Positions 59,930 through 60,000 of a stretch of 60,000 nt of DNA are shown here, in pieces. The stretch covers positions 14,620,106 to 14,680,105 of the forward strand of contig NC_045141.1 in assembly GCF_008831285.2 (NCBI RefSeq). Reading direction: 5' to 3'. Each line of letters begins with the position of its first letter. Positions within the stretch are counted from its first letter, which is position 1. The DNA comes from Nymphaea colorata (lineage: Eukaryota; Streptophyta; Magnoliopsida; Nymphaeales; Nymphaeaceae). The notes under the pieces are model-generated. The model was given only the letters and a program-made list of their open reading frames with translations, was not told the DNA's origin and made no database searches. The position numbers and the translations under genes are program-made.

Positions 59930-60000
59930 GGATTAAAAAGTAGATTGTCTAGGGTTGTAAACTACTCTATCTAGTGCCGGAGCGATCTTACCGAGGAAGC
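59930..60000 (-). promoter_or_regulatory. SPOC-gene 5' leader (partial)
   Basis: The 71 bases upstream of the chosen ATG contain an in-frame TAA ending 3 nt before the start codon. This supports that ATG as the first in its frame. The promoter lies beyond the window. Confidence 0.45.

Noticed and set aside
1-60000. CRISPR arrays, tRNA or rRNA genes, bacterial-type operons
   Set aside because: No regularly spaced repeats, cloverleaf sequences or ribosomal motifs were seen. The splice structure and elements are those of a plant nuclear genome.

Overview
This is nuclear DNA of a flowering plant. It is AT-rich, with long TE-filled introns, plant microsatellites ((TA)n, (CT)n) and a plant-type Ty1/Copia element primed by initiator tRNA-Met. 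The species cannot be named from the sequence. Introns of 4-17 kb suggest a large, repeat-rich genome.

Three protein-coding genes lie head to tail, all on the minus strand. From right to left they are: (1) a SPOC-domain protein at 37013-59929, reconstructed as 6 exons and 1012 residues; (2) a large four-MATH-domain (TRAF-like) coiled-coil protein at 16789-29767, 10 exons and about 1663 residues, resembling Arabidopsis At2g25320; (3) NAA35/MAK10, the auxiliary subunit of the NatC N-terminal acetyltransferase, starting at 15058 and running off the left edge, with 8 exons (380 codons) visible. For each gene every splice junction is GT-AG, the phases agree across all exons, and the joined reading frame is open.

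About 90% of the window is intron or intergenic DNA shaped by mobile elements. The most striking region is a 17.5 kb intron that cuts the SPOC domain in two. It holds a nearly full-length Copia element (40947-46071; TTATT target duplications; LTRs about 97% identical; gag/pol broken by stops and frameshifts), a decayed hAT transposase on the opposite strand (49163-50431), and a small hAT-type MITE with an 8-bp duplication (54480-54690). Intron 8 of the MATH gene carries a nested pair: a 1325-bp non-autonomous hAT-like element (20073-21397, duplication GTGTATAC) inside an older repeat. NAA35 intron 4 carries another hAT-like element and a cluster of GTACCC/CACCC-rich repeats next to (CA)n/(TA)n tracts. 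The 29768-37012 intergenic stretch holds a CACTA-like end, two or three copies of a short CAGTGG...GAGCCAG repeat, an inverted/direct repeat cluster and a compound CT-rich minisatellite.

The three genes have no evident shared pathway (protein N-terminal acetylation, MATH-type protein interaction, nuclear SPOC function). I see no CRISPR array, tRNA, rRNA or organised novel gene system. The novelty lies in gene architecture and in the nested or undescribed repeats.
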